The position numbers and the translations under genes are program-made. The notes below the pieces were generated by a model that ran no database searches, was not told where the DNA came from, and was given only the letters and a program-made list of their open reading frames with translations. Below, piece after piece: positions 6,984 through 15,606 of a stretch of DNA of 64,000 nucleotides (positions within the stretch are counted from its first letter, which is position 1; each line of letters starts with the position of its first letter). Location of the stretch: the NCBI RefSeq assembly GCF_020178975.1, contig NZ_JAHXBU010000046.1:1-64000 (forward strand), in the 5' to 3' direction. Source of the DNA: Cesiribacter sp. SM1 (GTDB taxonomy: Bacteria; Bacteroidota; Bacteroidia; Cytophagales; Cyclobacteriaceae).

Positions 6984-9900
6984 ATGAAGTTCTGGAAAAG
7001 CTTACGATTTGAGACTAGCTATCAGTTGCGCAAGGTTTCTACCTGGCTCCTGTTCGCTGTATTTCTGTTATTCGGTTTTATGATTCTGCGGATTGTCACA
7101 CTTACCGACGAAACTCAACTCAGTGCGCCCGGTACAATTGCCTTTTTCACTGTTTTCGGCAGTGTGATATGGGTGGTGATTGGCGGTGTCATTTCCGGCG
7201 ATGCTGCCACTCGGGATTTGCAGACACACATGCATCCGCTTACCTACACCATGCCGGTAAGCAAACTTAATTACCTGGGGTCGCGATTTCTTGCGGCCTT
7301 AGTACTGAATATTTCGATCCTGCTGATTCTTTATGCCGGGTTCCTCCTCTCCTTGTATGGTCCCGGAGCAAAAACACAGTTCGTGGGCCCATTCCGCTTT
7401 GCTTCCTACCTAACCAGCTTTGGTTTTCTGGCCCTGCCAACGGTCATCGCCACAACGGCTATTCAGTTTACTTTTGCCGCATTGAGCGGTAGGGCTATCT
7501 CCAGCTATATTGCCAGCATTGCCATCATCGTTTTTTCTCAGTTCGGCGGCACAACGGTACGCTTTATGCTTGAGTGGAAAACACTCGGCAGCCTGATGGA
7601 CCTCCTCGGCACCAGCATACTGGCGGATATGGAAGGCTGGACGCCAATCGAAAAGAACACGCGGCTGATCCTGCTGGAAGGCACCTGGCTCTGGAACCGC
7701 ATCCTGTGGTTTGCCATAGCTGCGGGAGTGCTCCTGTTTACCTACTTCCGGTTTCAACTTGCACATGTTAGGCCAGCGTTCTCCTGGCCGGTTTTTTTCA
7801 GGCGCAGGCCAGATCCGCTGCGCCCCGTAGCCCAGGTTTTATGGGAGGCAGCTCTTACCCACAACAATAGCACCAACCCTTTCCTTGTGCCACAAACAAA
7901 AGGTCGCTTTGTTTTCGCAACGCATGTGTCCCAGGTCCTCACAATCGCATGGGCATCGTACAGGGCAATTGCCGGCAGCCGCGGTGGTCTTACGCTCGTC
8001 GCTATGATGGCCCTCGGTACTGGTTTGTTTGCTACCGAATATATGGAGTGGCTTGGTGTTCCGCTCTTTGCCAGAACAGAAGAGGTGTTAAGGGTACTAA
8101 CTCCCTCCCTGAGCAGCTACAGTACACAGTGGATCATCATTCCCCTACTCACCATCTTCTACGCTGGTGAACTCGTTTGGCGCGAACGTGAAGCAGGTAT
8201 ACATGAACTAACCGACACTACCCCCGTACCTGAATCGGTGATGTTCTTAGGTAAATTCCTGGGGCTCGCACTCATCATCACCACCTGGATCGCATTGCTG
8301 ATGTTGGCTGGAATAATTAACCAGCTGGTGATGGATTATTACCATTTCGAGATGGCTGTATACATCAAGGCTCTTTTCGGTATTCAGCTAACAAACTACC
8401 TTCTATTCGCTGTGCTCGTTTTTGGAATCCATGTGGTGGTTAATCAAAAATACATCGCACACATGGTAGCCTTCTGCGCCTATGGATTTATAGTTTTTGC
8501 TTCCATCATTGGGGTTGAACATAAGTTGCTGATTTACGCATCCGATACCGGTTGGTCTTACAGCGATATGCGCGGCTTTGGCCCTTTTATAAAGCCCTGG
8601 TTGTGGTTCAAGTTCTATTGGGCATCATGGGCAGTCATCATTTCTGTGCTGGCAACCCTGTTATGGGTACGAAGCAAAGAAAAGAGACTCAGCGCAAGGC
8701 TTCGCCTGGCACAGCAGCGGTTCGCACAGCATAAAGCAGCTTCATGGACAGCACTGGCGCTGGTTCTGGTATCAGGTGGTTATGTTTTCTACAACACCAA
8801 TGTGCTGAATGACTATACAACCACCGAAGATAAAATGGAAATGCGCGCGGAATACGAGCAGCGCTACGGGCAGTATGAGAAAACAACACAACCAGTACTG
8901 GTGCGTACGAAGCTGCATGCAGAGATCTATCCCGACGATGGTAGTGCCGACATACAGGGTAAGTACCTTCTCGTGAACCACAGCAAGGCCGCCATCGACT
9001 CCATTCACCTTTCTACCCCTCAGTACCTTGCAATTACAGGAATTTCCTTTGACCGCGCAGCAACCCCTGTGGTACTCGATGAAGATCTCGGCTACCGGAT
9101 TTATTCCCTGGAGAATCAGCTTAAGCCTGGCGACTCTTTACAAATGAACTTCGAAGTCCATATAAAGCACCATGGCTTCAGCAACAGCGGTATAGATGCC
9201 TCTGTGGTAGCGAATGGTACTCACATTACCAGCGATGCCTGGATGCCTGTCATTGGCTACCACAAAGACCGCCGCCTGCGCAATGCGCGTGAGCGCGAAA
9301 AGTTTGGACTTCCTCCGCGTCCGGAGAGACCTTCTCTTTACGATGTTTCAGCGCACTACGATGCACATCATGCTCAGCAGATAAATTTTGAGGCTGTTGT
9401 GGGCACCAGCAAAGACCAGACTGCTGTTGCGCCAGGTGCATTGCGCCGTACCTGGACTGAAGGAGATCGTCAGTATTTCCACTATGCTACCAATGCACCC
9501 ATTCACAACGATTATGCTTTTTTCTCGGCAAAATATGCTGTACGTGAAGCACAGTGGATCCCAGGGAGTTCTCCACCTGACCAAGCATCTACAGTCTCAG
9601 TTCAGGGGTCTGGGAGTAAACCAGTGCCTGTCACGATCCAGGTATTTTATCATCCCGCACATAATGCAAATGTAGAACGCATGATAAAAAGTGCACAGGC
9701 TTCGCTGGAGTATTACACAAAGGAGTTTGGCCCCTACCCCTACAGCCATTTTCGGGTGCTGGAGCGCCCTGGGCCTGGCCGCGGCATGCATGCCGACCCT
9801 ATGACGATTGATTACCAGGAAGGGTATTCACTGATGAATCCCCGGCCGGGTGGCCTCGACCTTCCCTACCACATCATGGCACACGAAGTGGCGCACCAGT

Positions 9901-10664
9901 GGTGGGGGCTTAAGCTTTCTCCCGCAGCGGTAGAGGGGGCTGGCTTTCTTGTAGAAAGCCTGGCAACATACTCTGCAATGCAGGTTGTGGAAGAAACACT
10001 GGGCTATGAGCACCTGCTCCGGTATTTATCTCAGATGCGACTGGAGTATGAAGTGCCGCGCTCCCGTGCTGCACCTCCCTTACTTCAGTCCAACAACAGG
10101 TTCATGCTTTACCGCAAGGGACCTTTTGCACTCTTCGCGCTAAGGAATTACATCGGAAAGAACAGTGTCAACAATGCACTCAGGCGGATGCTACGCGGCT
10201 ATACACCAGCGCCCCCTCTGCCAACCACCCTCAATTTCTACAGAGAGTTGCAGGCGGTAACGCCTGATTCTCTTCAATATCTGGTGCATGATCTCTTCGC
10301 GGCAAACACCTTCTGGGAACTTAAGACAGAACGAGCCTCCGCAAAACAGAGCAGCAATGGTAACTGGCAAGTGGCGCTGGAAGTGGACGCGCGCAAAGTA
10401 ACAGTCGACAGCGTTGGCATCGAAACAAACATGCCTATGGATGACTGGATAGAAGTAGGTGTGTATGCGCCGCGTGCAGCAGGAGATTCAATAGCAAAAA
10501 CACTCTACCTGCAAAAGCACCGGATTAGCTCCGGCAAGCAGACGATCCTCGTTAATGTGTCGGAAAAACCCGGGAAGGCCGGTATTGATCCGAACTACCT
10601 GATGATTGATCTCAAGATGGAAGATAATATCAAAAGCGTGAAGATTGAAGGCCCGGAAGAATAG
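6984..10664 (+). CDS. ABC-2 type permease fused to M1-family metallopeptidase
   Basis: A 1226-residue membrane protein. Residues 1-600 contain about twelve hydrophobic segments arranged as two ABC-2 permease-like halves; after a last membrane helix near 590-610 the C-terminal 600 residues form an extracytoplasmic M1 aminopeptidase-like region. The zinc site is visible: H967-E-V-A-H971 followed by E991 (HExxH-x19-E, the spacing known for this fused family). The usual M1 GAMEN motif is not recognisable; the equivalent region reads PGRGMHADPMTIDYQEGY. These fusions normally pair with an ABC ATPase encoded directly upstream, but only a possible tail remains here (see 6529-6983). Substrate unknown; a role in peptide processing and export or membrane stress is a guess. 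Confidence 0.88.
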   Translation: MKFWKSLRFETSYQLRKVSTWLLFAVFLLFGFMILRIVTLTDETQLSAPGTIAFFTVFGSVIWVVIGGVISGDAATRDLQTHMHPLTYTMPVSKLNYLGSRFLAALVLNISILLILYAGFLLSLYGPGAKTQFVGPFRFASYLTSFGFLALPTVIATTAIQFTFAALSGRAISSYIASIAIIVFSQFGGTTVRFMLEWKTLGSLMDLLGTSILADMEGWTPIEKNTRLILLEGTWLWNRILWFAIAAGVLLFTYFRFQLAHVRPAFSWPVFFRRRPDPLRPVAQVLWEAALTHNNSTNPFLVPQTKGRFVFATHVSQVLTIAWASYRAIAGSRGGLTLVAMMALGTGLFATEYMEWLGVPLFARTEEVLRVLTPSLSSYSTQWIIIPLLTIFYAGELVWREREAGIHELTDTTPVPESVMFLGKFLGLALIITTWIALLMLAGIINQLVMDYYHFEMAVYIKALFGIQLTNYLLFAVLVFGIHVVVNQKYIAHMVAFCAYGFIVFASIIGVEHKLLIYASDTGWSYSDMRGFGPFIKPWLWFKFYWASWAVIISVLATLLWVRSKEKRLSARLRLAQQRFAQHKAASWTALALVLVSGGYVFYNTNVLNDYTTTEDKMEMRAEYEQRYGQYEKTTQPVLVRTKLHAEIYPDDGSADIQGKYLLVNHSKAAIDSIHLSTPQYLAITGISFDRAATPVVLDEDLGYRIYSLENQLKPGDSLQMNFEVHIKHHGFSNSGIDASVVANGTHITSDAWMPVIGYHKDRRLRNAREREKFGLPPRPERPSLYDVSAHYDAHHAQQINFEAVVGTSKDQTAVAPGALRRTWTEGDRQYFHYATNAPIHNDYAFFSAKYAVREAQWIPGSSPPDQASTVSVQGSGSKPVPVTIQVFYHPAHNANVERMIKSAQASLEYYTKEFGPYPYSHFRVLERPGPGRGMHADPMTIDYQEGYSLMNPRPGGLDLPYHIMAHEVAHQWWGLKLSPAAVEGAGFLVESLATYSAMQVVEETLGYEHLLRYLSQMRLEYEVPRSRAAPPLLQSNNRFMLYRKGPFALFALRNYIGKNSVNNALRRMLRGYTPAPPLPTTLNFYRELQAVTPDSLQYLVHDLFAANTFWELKTERASAKQSSNGNWQVALEVDARKVTVDSVGIETNMPMDDWIEVGVYAPRAAGDSIAKTLYLQKHRISSGKQTILVNVSEKPGKAGIDPNYLMIDLKMEDNIKSVKIEGPEE

Positions 10665-10688
10665 GAAGCAAATCAAAACTAAACTTGT

Positions 10689-11459
10689 ATGATTATGGAA
10701 TATTTTGTGGATAAGCACTCGGTGGTGCGGCAGATCTGGGGAAAGGGTGATACCATTCTATTCATATTTGCTGGTGCCTCCGCTGAGTTTGCACTCAACA
10801 AGGCTGTAGACTGGCTATACTTTACCGGACGGCTGCCTGCAGATCCGCTCGGGAGGCTTTTTTCTACTGTTTCCTACGCCCGTGCAATCATCTTTTCAGA
10901 GAAAAAATCGGCCCTGCTTGCTATTGATGCCATGACAGCGATACATGCCGGTGTGGAAGCAAAGCGCGGGGCAAGTATTCCCGACTGGGCTTACCGAGAT
11001 GTACTCTTCATGCTAATCGATTATTCCATCAGGGTATTTGAGGTGCTGGAACGAGAGCTGAGCAAGGCAGAAAAGCAGGAAGTGTTAGAAGTATTCAACA
11101 GGGTTGGAAGCCGTATGGGAGTAAAGGAACTGCCTGATACTTTCGAAGTATGGGAAACGATGCGCCAAGGGCACCTGAACCAAAATCTGCAGTACAGCCA
11201 CTACACAGATAATTTAATAAGCCAGTATTGTAAACACCTGGGCGTAGTACGCTACAGGCTCCTGTTGGAGGCGCAGGTGTTGGTAGTGCCACAGCAGGTG
11301 CGTGCGTTGCTTGGCTTGAGGAGCATCTCTCTGTTGAAGCCCATGATCTGGCTGTACAAGCTAACGAGAAGCATGAAGTTTGACTGGCTGTTAAGAGACC
11401 TGATAATGCCATACAGGTACAAAAGTGAGATCAAGGCACTGGATAGTTTACCACTTTAG
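10689..11459 (+). CDS. MpaB-like oxygenase (DUF2236 family)
   Basis: A 256-residue protein, start ATG at 10689 or 10695. The opening IWGKGDTILFIFAGASAEFALN and the block GRLFSTVSYARAIIFSEKK correspond to the conserved helices of the MpaB/latex-clearing-protein family, in which the arginine and threonine of the GR..ST segment and a downstream histidine (AIHAGVEAKRG here) surround a b-type heme. The segment IPDWAYRDVLFMLIDYSIRVFEVLE matches the following helices. Members are oxygenases acting on hydrophobic substrates; the substrate here cannot be inferred. It lies 24 bases after the ABC/M1 fusion gene, so the two may share a transcript. Confidence 0.75.
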   Translation: MIMEYFVDKHSVVRQIWGKGDTILFIFAGASAEFALNKAVDWLYFTGRLPADPLGRLFSTVSYARAIIFSEKKSALLAIDAMTAIHAGVEAKRGASIPDWAYRDVLFMLIDYSIRVFEVLERELSKAEKQEVLEVFNRVGSRMGVKELPDTFEVWETMRQGHLNQNLQYSHYTDNLISQYCKHLGVVRYRLLLEAQVLVVPQQVRALLGLRSISLLKPMIWLYKLTRSMKFDWLLRDLIMPYRYKSEIKALDSLPL

Positions 11460-11643
11460 CGAATCGGGTTTATTACCGGCTAACTGACCAGGGCAATACT
11501 TTAGAAAAGCAGGTACAGCGGATGATTTAAAATTTCAATAAAACTAACGCAACGCATCTACTGATTTAAAAGGCCAGGCTCCTGAAGGTTGCCTGAAAGT
11601 ATCCCATAGAACTCCTGCGGAAAACAGTATATAAAAACAGAAT

Positions 11644-12237
11644 ATGAGTAAGCAGACTGAATCTTTTTACAATAGATTTTCAATATTCTATCCTCTGATA
11701 GACTTGTTTCTGAGGCCACAAAAGCAATTGTTACTCAATAAAATAAACCAGCTCCCGTATGGTCAACTGCTTGATGTTGGTGTGGGTAACGGGGCCCATT
11801 TATCACAGTATAAAACCCATAAAATAACAGGAATAGACACCTCTTTAAAGATGCTCGAAATTGCGCGCAAAAGAAAAGGGAGTAATGTGGTACTTCTAAA
11901 AATGAATGGAGAAGCTTTAAGTTTCCAGGAGGAGTCCTTTGATTATGTTGTCCTCTCCCATGTACTTGCCGTGGTAGATAATCCGGAAAAACTACTGGAG
12001 GAAGCCTGCAGAGTATTAAAACCCAGTGGCAGGCTTTATATTCTCAATCATTTCACACCTGATAATTGGCTTAAATGGGTTGACAGATCTTTTGAGAGCT
12101 TCTCTGCATTATTCCATTTCAAATCTGTATTCTACACTAATAGCTTAAGTAAAACAGAAAAGCTTACGCTACTGCACGAGGTTAACGCAGGCCTGTTTTC
12201 ATACTTTAAAATTTTGATCTATGAAAAGAAGCTATAG
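11644..12237 (+). CDS. Class I SAM-dependent methyltransferase
   Basis: A 197-residue protein with the Rossmann methyltransferase signature: glycine loop LLDVGVGNGAHL at residues 39-50, the acidic residue GIDTS ending strand 2, and motif IV FDYVVLSHVLAVVDNPEKLLEEACRVLKPSGRLYILNHF. The overall arrangement, including the late hydrophobic C-terminus, resembles PmtA-like phospholipid N-methyltransferases and ubiquinone-type enzymes. Its 3' end overlaps the next gene by 17 bases, indicating co-translation with a VanZ-like membrane protein and, after it, a diacylglycerol-kinase-type enzyme. This neighbourhood makes a lipid or lipid-linked substrate likely, by inference only. Confidence 0.82.
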   Translation: MSKQTESFYNRFSIFYPLIDLFLRPQKQLLLNKINQLPYGQLLDVGVGNGAHLSQYKTHKITGIDTSLKMLEIARKRKGSNVVLLKMNGEALSFQEESFDYVVLSHVLAVVDNPEKLLEEACRVLKPSGRLYILNHFTPDNWLKWVDRSFESFSALFHFKSVFYTNSLSKTEKLTLLHEVNAGLFSYFKILIYEKKL

Positions 12238-12724
12238 CCTCATTGCTCTAACATTAACCATCAGCCTGTTTATTTACCTGTTTTATCGAACTGAAAGAAC
12301 AGTCGTTAATGAATTAGTTATTTTCATTCTGTCGTTTGATACATACGCTGCAATCAGAGGCAGTATTACAAATGCCATACCTTTGAACGGACCTGCTATC
12401 TTTTCTTTACCCGGAGGCCTATGGGTATTTTGCACAACAATTCTTTCGAAAGATTATTACATGAAGATCAGAAATCACAAAATGAGAATTGTTGTTGTGC
12501 CGATAGTATTTGCAGTAGGTCTGGAGTTGCTTCAGCTCATTCATTTCACAAATGGAATGTTTGATTTTTGGGATGTTGGGTTCTATATAATGTTTTGGTT
12601 CCTGGGGTATTATTCATTTCATTCTCAAAGATCTCAACAAAACATATTATCTCCCTTTACACTCAGTAGTTTTATCTGTTTGACATGTTTTCTCGCTGTA
12701 TACCTGGCACATGTGCGCCAATGA
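12221..12724 (+). CDS. VanZ-like membrane protein
   Basis: A 167-residue integral membrane protein with about five hydrophobic segments. The central pattern SLPGGLWVFCTTI..., then VGLELLQLIHFTNGMFDFWDVGFYIMFWFLGY, follows the VanZ family signature (E..Q......G.fd..D...n..G), where the acidic residues lie in the membrane. VanZ of enterococci confers low-level teicoplanin resistance, but most family members have no known role. It starts inside the methyltransferase gene (17-base overlap). Base composition is visibly A+T-rich compared with the DgkA gene after it. Confidence 0.65.
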   Translation: MKRSYSLIALTLTISLFIYLFYRTERTVVNELVIFILSFDTYAAIRGSITNAIPLNGPAIFSLPGGLWVFCTTILSKDYYMKIRNHKMRIVVVPIVFAVGLELLQLIHFTNGMFDFWDVGFYIMFWFLGYYSFHSQRSQQNILSPFTLSSFICLTCFLAVYLAHVRQ

Positions 12725-12778
12725 AACAAGCCCAGAATGAAAAGTTTTTTACCCGAAAAATACAATGAGCAAAAGAAG

Positions 12779-13138
12779 ATGAATACGATCAGGAAACATC
12801 TGGCCAGCTATCAATATGGCGCACGAGGGATATGGCTCGCATTCCGCTATGAACACAACATGCGCTATCATCTGGCCGCTGCGGTGAGCGTTCTTGTGGT
12901 TAACTATCTGCTTCACATCAGTCATACAGAATGGCTCATCACGCTGATGCTGATTGGACTGGCATGGATGGCAGAGGTGTTCAACACTGCCATTGAAAAG
13001 TTAGCTGATCGGGTTTCTAAGAATCATGATCCACTGATCGGCCAGGTGAAAGACCTGGCTGCAGGAGCAGTAACCATTATATGCTTAATTGCGGTGGTAT
13101 GTGCCCTGATCATTTATTTGCCTTATTTTCTGCTCTAA
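12779..13138 (+). CDS. Diacylglycerol/undecaprenol kinase (DgkA-type)
   Basis: A 119-residue membrane enzyme. The start is placed at 12779 (MNTIRKHLASYQYGARGI), which fits the family length; an in-frame ATG 42 bases upstream would add an unrelated leader. The family signature is complete: amphipathic N-terminal helix with AFRYEHNMRYH, then EVFNTAIEKLADRVSKNHDPLIGQVKDLAAGAV, in which the E-x2-NTAIE and KD..AGAV blocks hold the catalytic glutamates, followed by a last membrane helix. Such enzymes phosphorylate diacylglycerol or undecaprenol at the inner membrane. It closes the methyltransferase/VanZ-like cassette. Confidence 0.9.
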   Translation: MNTIRKHLASYQYGARGIWLAFRYEHNMRYHLAAAVSVLVVNYLLHISHTEWLITLMLIGLAWMAEVFNTAIEKLADRVSKNHDPLIGQVKDLAAGAVTIICLIAVVCALIIYLPYFLL

Positions 13139-13255
13139 GTTCCCTCCATTTTTAGAACAGCTGTTAAAGCTAAACAGGAATCAAACACTGCCATCATCCA
13201 ACTGTTCAGAAACTGTAACAGCTGGAGATGGGTAAGCAGGAGCAGTTTTACTGAG

Positions 13256-13702
13256 TTATTTTGTTAACTCAAGCAGCTCATATTTCAAAGCGTTTTCCAG
13301 GTCATCATCAAAGCTGTCATCATAAGAAAAAGCAAAGAGTATCCATTTGTCCTTCGGCTTGTAAAATTCAAAATTGATCCGGATTGGCTGCCTGTCGTAT
13401 TTTACCAGGTAGGTTGCTATGACAAAGCAGTCTTTAATATTCTTCTTTATCAAAAGCTCATGCCCGTTGTATTCTCCTACCAATGTCTTCAAATCCCTGA
13501 ATTGCGTCTTTAGCTTTTCCACATCATCTTTAATTCTTTCCAGCCAGGGGGTATGGCTGTAAAGCTCATCCAGGGCCTTTACCGGCTCATTTTTCTGGTA
13601 AGTCTTAAAGAAACTATCCATCATTTCTTCGGGAGATTGTGCATTTGCAACATTTACAATGCCCATAAAGGCAAGGGCCATGATAAGGAGCTTGATTTTC
13701 AT
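13256..13702 (-). CDS. Secreted hypothetical protein
   Basis: A 148-residue protein with a typical signal peptide (MKIKLLIMALAFMGIVNVANAQ). The mature part is one small alpha/beta domain: helix SPEEMMDSFFKTYQKNEPVKALDELYS, then strands LVGEYNGHELLIKK, CFVIATYLVKYDRQPIRINFEFYKPKDKWILFAFSYDD. The pattern resembles NTF2-like or DUF3887-like periplasmic proteins. It is convergent with the DgkA gene. Function not recognisable. Confidence 0.65.
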   Translation of the reverse strand: MKIKLLIMALAFMGIVNVANAQSPEEMMDSFFKTYQKNEPVKALDELYSHTPWLERIKDDVEKLKTQFRDLKTLVGEYNGHELLIKKNIKDCFVIATYLVKYDRQPIRINFEFYKPKDKWILFAFSYDDSFDDDLENALKYELLELTK

Positions 13703-13772
13703 GTTAAGTTTATTATTGATTATAGAACGAAACCAGAATTACCTATTGATTACTTCTCGCCTATAGTTCCTA

Positions 13773-14132
13773 TCATCTGGAAAATAATCTGAAAAGATCG
13801 GAGAGAAGAAAGTATAAGTGAAAGTTGGCAAATATCAACTGTATCATAAAAATAGTCTTTACTACGGACCTGGCCGTGCTTATTTGCAGAGGCTCACCTT
13901 TTTTCTTAGTGAAGGCTGCAATGCCCCCACCTATTATCAGTCCTAAGATGTTCCAGGAAAAGGCCCAGGTTATAAGATTTGTTGCGAAGGCTGTACCATA
14001 ATCTAACGTACCGTCTACACCAGTGGGCACATAACCAGCTGTTAAAGGATGAAGAATGGTATTGATCAGGATTAATACTAAAATGAATAAAAAGTATTTT
14101 TCCTTGTTATAGGTGAAAATATCTGCTAACAC
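13773..14132 (-). CDS. Hypothetical membrane protein
   Basis: A 119-residue protein with three predicted membrane helices (FLFILVLILINTILHPLTAGY, LITWAFSWNILGLIIGGGIAAF, and TIFMIQLIFANFHLYFLLSDL). The cytoplasmic loop KKKGEPLQISTARSVVKT is basic. No motif tied to a known function. It sits in a run of small minus-strand genes of unknown role in A+T-rich DNA. Confidence 0.5.
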   Translation of the reverse strand: MLADIFTYNKEKYFLFILVLILINTILHPLTAGYVPTGVDGTLDYGTAFATNLITWAFSWNILGLIIGGGIAAFTKKKGEPLQISTARSVVKTIFMIQLIFANFHLYFLLSDLFRLFSR

Positions 14133-14308
14133 GATTTTATCTTCTGTTTATATATGGTTAGATGCCAAAGCAATATTTAACTTCTGCATGTATAGCCTAC
14201 ACCCATCGTAGATTAAATCTAACCCAGACCTATTATATTGTCGAGCATCATAATTTTTGATAAGCCAAAATTATCATCTTACGAAGCTTTGCCTGTACTG
14301 CCTTTTCT

Positions 14309-14869
14309 TTAGGTTGTTCTGTTGCTGGTCCTTATCCCTACATACATAAAACCATAGGTAATACTGCCCATTATTACAGGAATCAATACGTCCATTTTAA
14401 ATTCAATAGCCAGGTATAGTGCCGGCACAAATGAAACTACCAATCCTGCCATAGTCAGCAGCAGTATGTTTCTATTTGCAGCCTTTGCTGATTTTAGTTC
14501 ATTTTCAAGCCAATATATGTTTGTCTTTCCGCTCGCTATCAGTGTTTCGTAGTTCATAAATACTCTTTCCCAAACAAGGGCTTCTTTTTTAGTAACCCAT
14601 TGGTGTTTGGTATTGATAATAAATTTAGTTTTCACGTATGTAGTCGAACCCTCCTGACGAAAATCAATGTAGATATCGCTTTTCCACTTAAGCGGATTAT
14701 AGGTGTACCCATTCCGGAATTCACTTCCTCTTTTTATGTGCAAAGCATCATTTCTTTCTTCAATCTGCCTAAAGCCCATAGCTTGAAAGAAAATAATAAT
14801 TGCACTCTTCAATTCTGGTAGTGCGAGCTGTGTAGCCAGATTGATATCTTTCACCACTTCTTCTATCAT
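14309..14869 (-). CDS. Hypothetical protein with C-terminal membrane hairpin
   Basis: A 186-residue protein. Residues 1-115 look like a soluble alpha/beta domain (LPELKSAIIIFFQAMGFRQIEERN, then strands SDIYIDFRQEGSTTYVKTKFIIN), followed by a linker and two closely spaced hydrophobic helices (NILLLTMAGLVVSFVPALYLAI, VLIPVIMGSITYGFMYVGI). The soluble part would face the cytoplasm. No family recognised; no enzyme motif seen. Confidence 0.55.
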   Translation of the reverse strand: MIEEVVKDINLATQLALPELKSAIIIFFQAMGFRQIEERNDALHIKRGSEFRNGYTYNPLKWKSDIYIDFRQEGSTTYVKTKFIINTKHQWVTKKEALVWERVFMNYETLIASGKTNIYWLENELKSAKAANRNILLLTMAGLVVSFVPALYLAIEFKMDVLIPVIMGSITYGFMYVGIRTSNRTT

Positions 14870-14984
14870 CCCTTTTGATGTTTTGGCATGAAAACACTTT
14901 ATATCCTATTTTACGATCAGGAAATAATCTTACCTAGGTCTATTTATCGAACACATAACAAGGAAGACTAAGACCAGCAGTCAC

Positions 14985-15190
14985 CTACTTATAATCTAGA
15001 TATATGGAATAACTTACCGCTCCCCCTTCCGGATCTTTCGCTTCTGTTCATAAGATAACTGCAGATTTGGTAAGGGCATCCAACACCGTCACCTTAAACT
15101 CAAATGGTTTTGGCTTCCTATGACTTTATCTTCTTTCTCACATGATATAATCAGGAAAACAGAAATGATCAATAGTAATTTTTGTTTCAT
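14985..15190 (-). pseudogene. Decayed small lipoprotein gene
   Basis: From an ATG at 15190 the minus strand encodes MKQKLLLIISVFLIISCEKE, a clean lipoprotein signal with lipobox LIISC, but this frame closes after 33 codons at 15089. A neighbouring frame carries on sensibly (KPKPFEFKVTVLDALTKSAVI), meets one TGA, and continues TEAKDPEGGAVSYSIYLDYK to a TAG at 14985. One frameshift and one stop thus interrupt what looks like a regulatory-domain-like lipoprotein. It is too short for certainty. Confidence 0.4.
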
Positions 15191-15492
15191 TAATTCCAGC
15201 ACTAAATGCATTGAGTAGTAACACTGCTGCTTTGCCTGAAACCTAAATTAGATATGATTCTTAAAATATGAATGCACAGAATATGCCCATGAACATTTGA
15301 GTATGTACCTTTTACTGAATCCTGTTAACAATGTATGGTCTTAGTACTTAAATTAGGCATGAATCAGCCATTCCAAACTTCTTGTCTGTTGATATTTTCA
15401 AGACTCAGCCACAGTCTTTTTTTTTGCTATTTCCACATATCTGCTGCGCATTTGTTCATATTCATTAACAAAACTTGATGTCTCATTAAAAG

Positions 15493-15524
15493 AAAAAAGC
15501 GGACTAAAAATTAGCCCGCTTTTC
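15493..15524 (-). terminator. Rho-independent terminator of the giant protease gene
   Basis: An 11-base-pair stem (15496-15506 with 15512-15522) around a five-base loop. Its one A/C opposition on the plus strand becomes a G-U wobble in minus-strand RNA, which supports minus orientation, and a U-rich tail follows in that direction. It lies about 80 bases past the stop of the protease gene. Confidence 0.75.
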
Positions 15525-15606
15525 CGGTAGCACAATCTCTGAAACGCTTGTGTAGTGATTGCTTCAGCTTGTTTCTGCGCACACTAATTTGTGTGCTTGT
15601 AGTATT

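Larger units (their letters stand above)
14870..15606. other. Intergenic region with a lipoprotein relic and terminator
   Basis: The 737 bases before the giant protease gene contain the decayed lipoprotein frame at 14985-15190 and the terminator at 15493-15524, both listed. The rest is A+T-rich without further genes or repeats that I can see. Confidence 0.5.
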
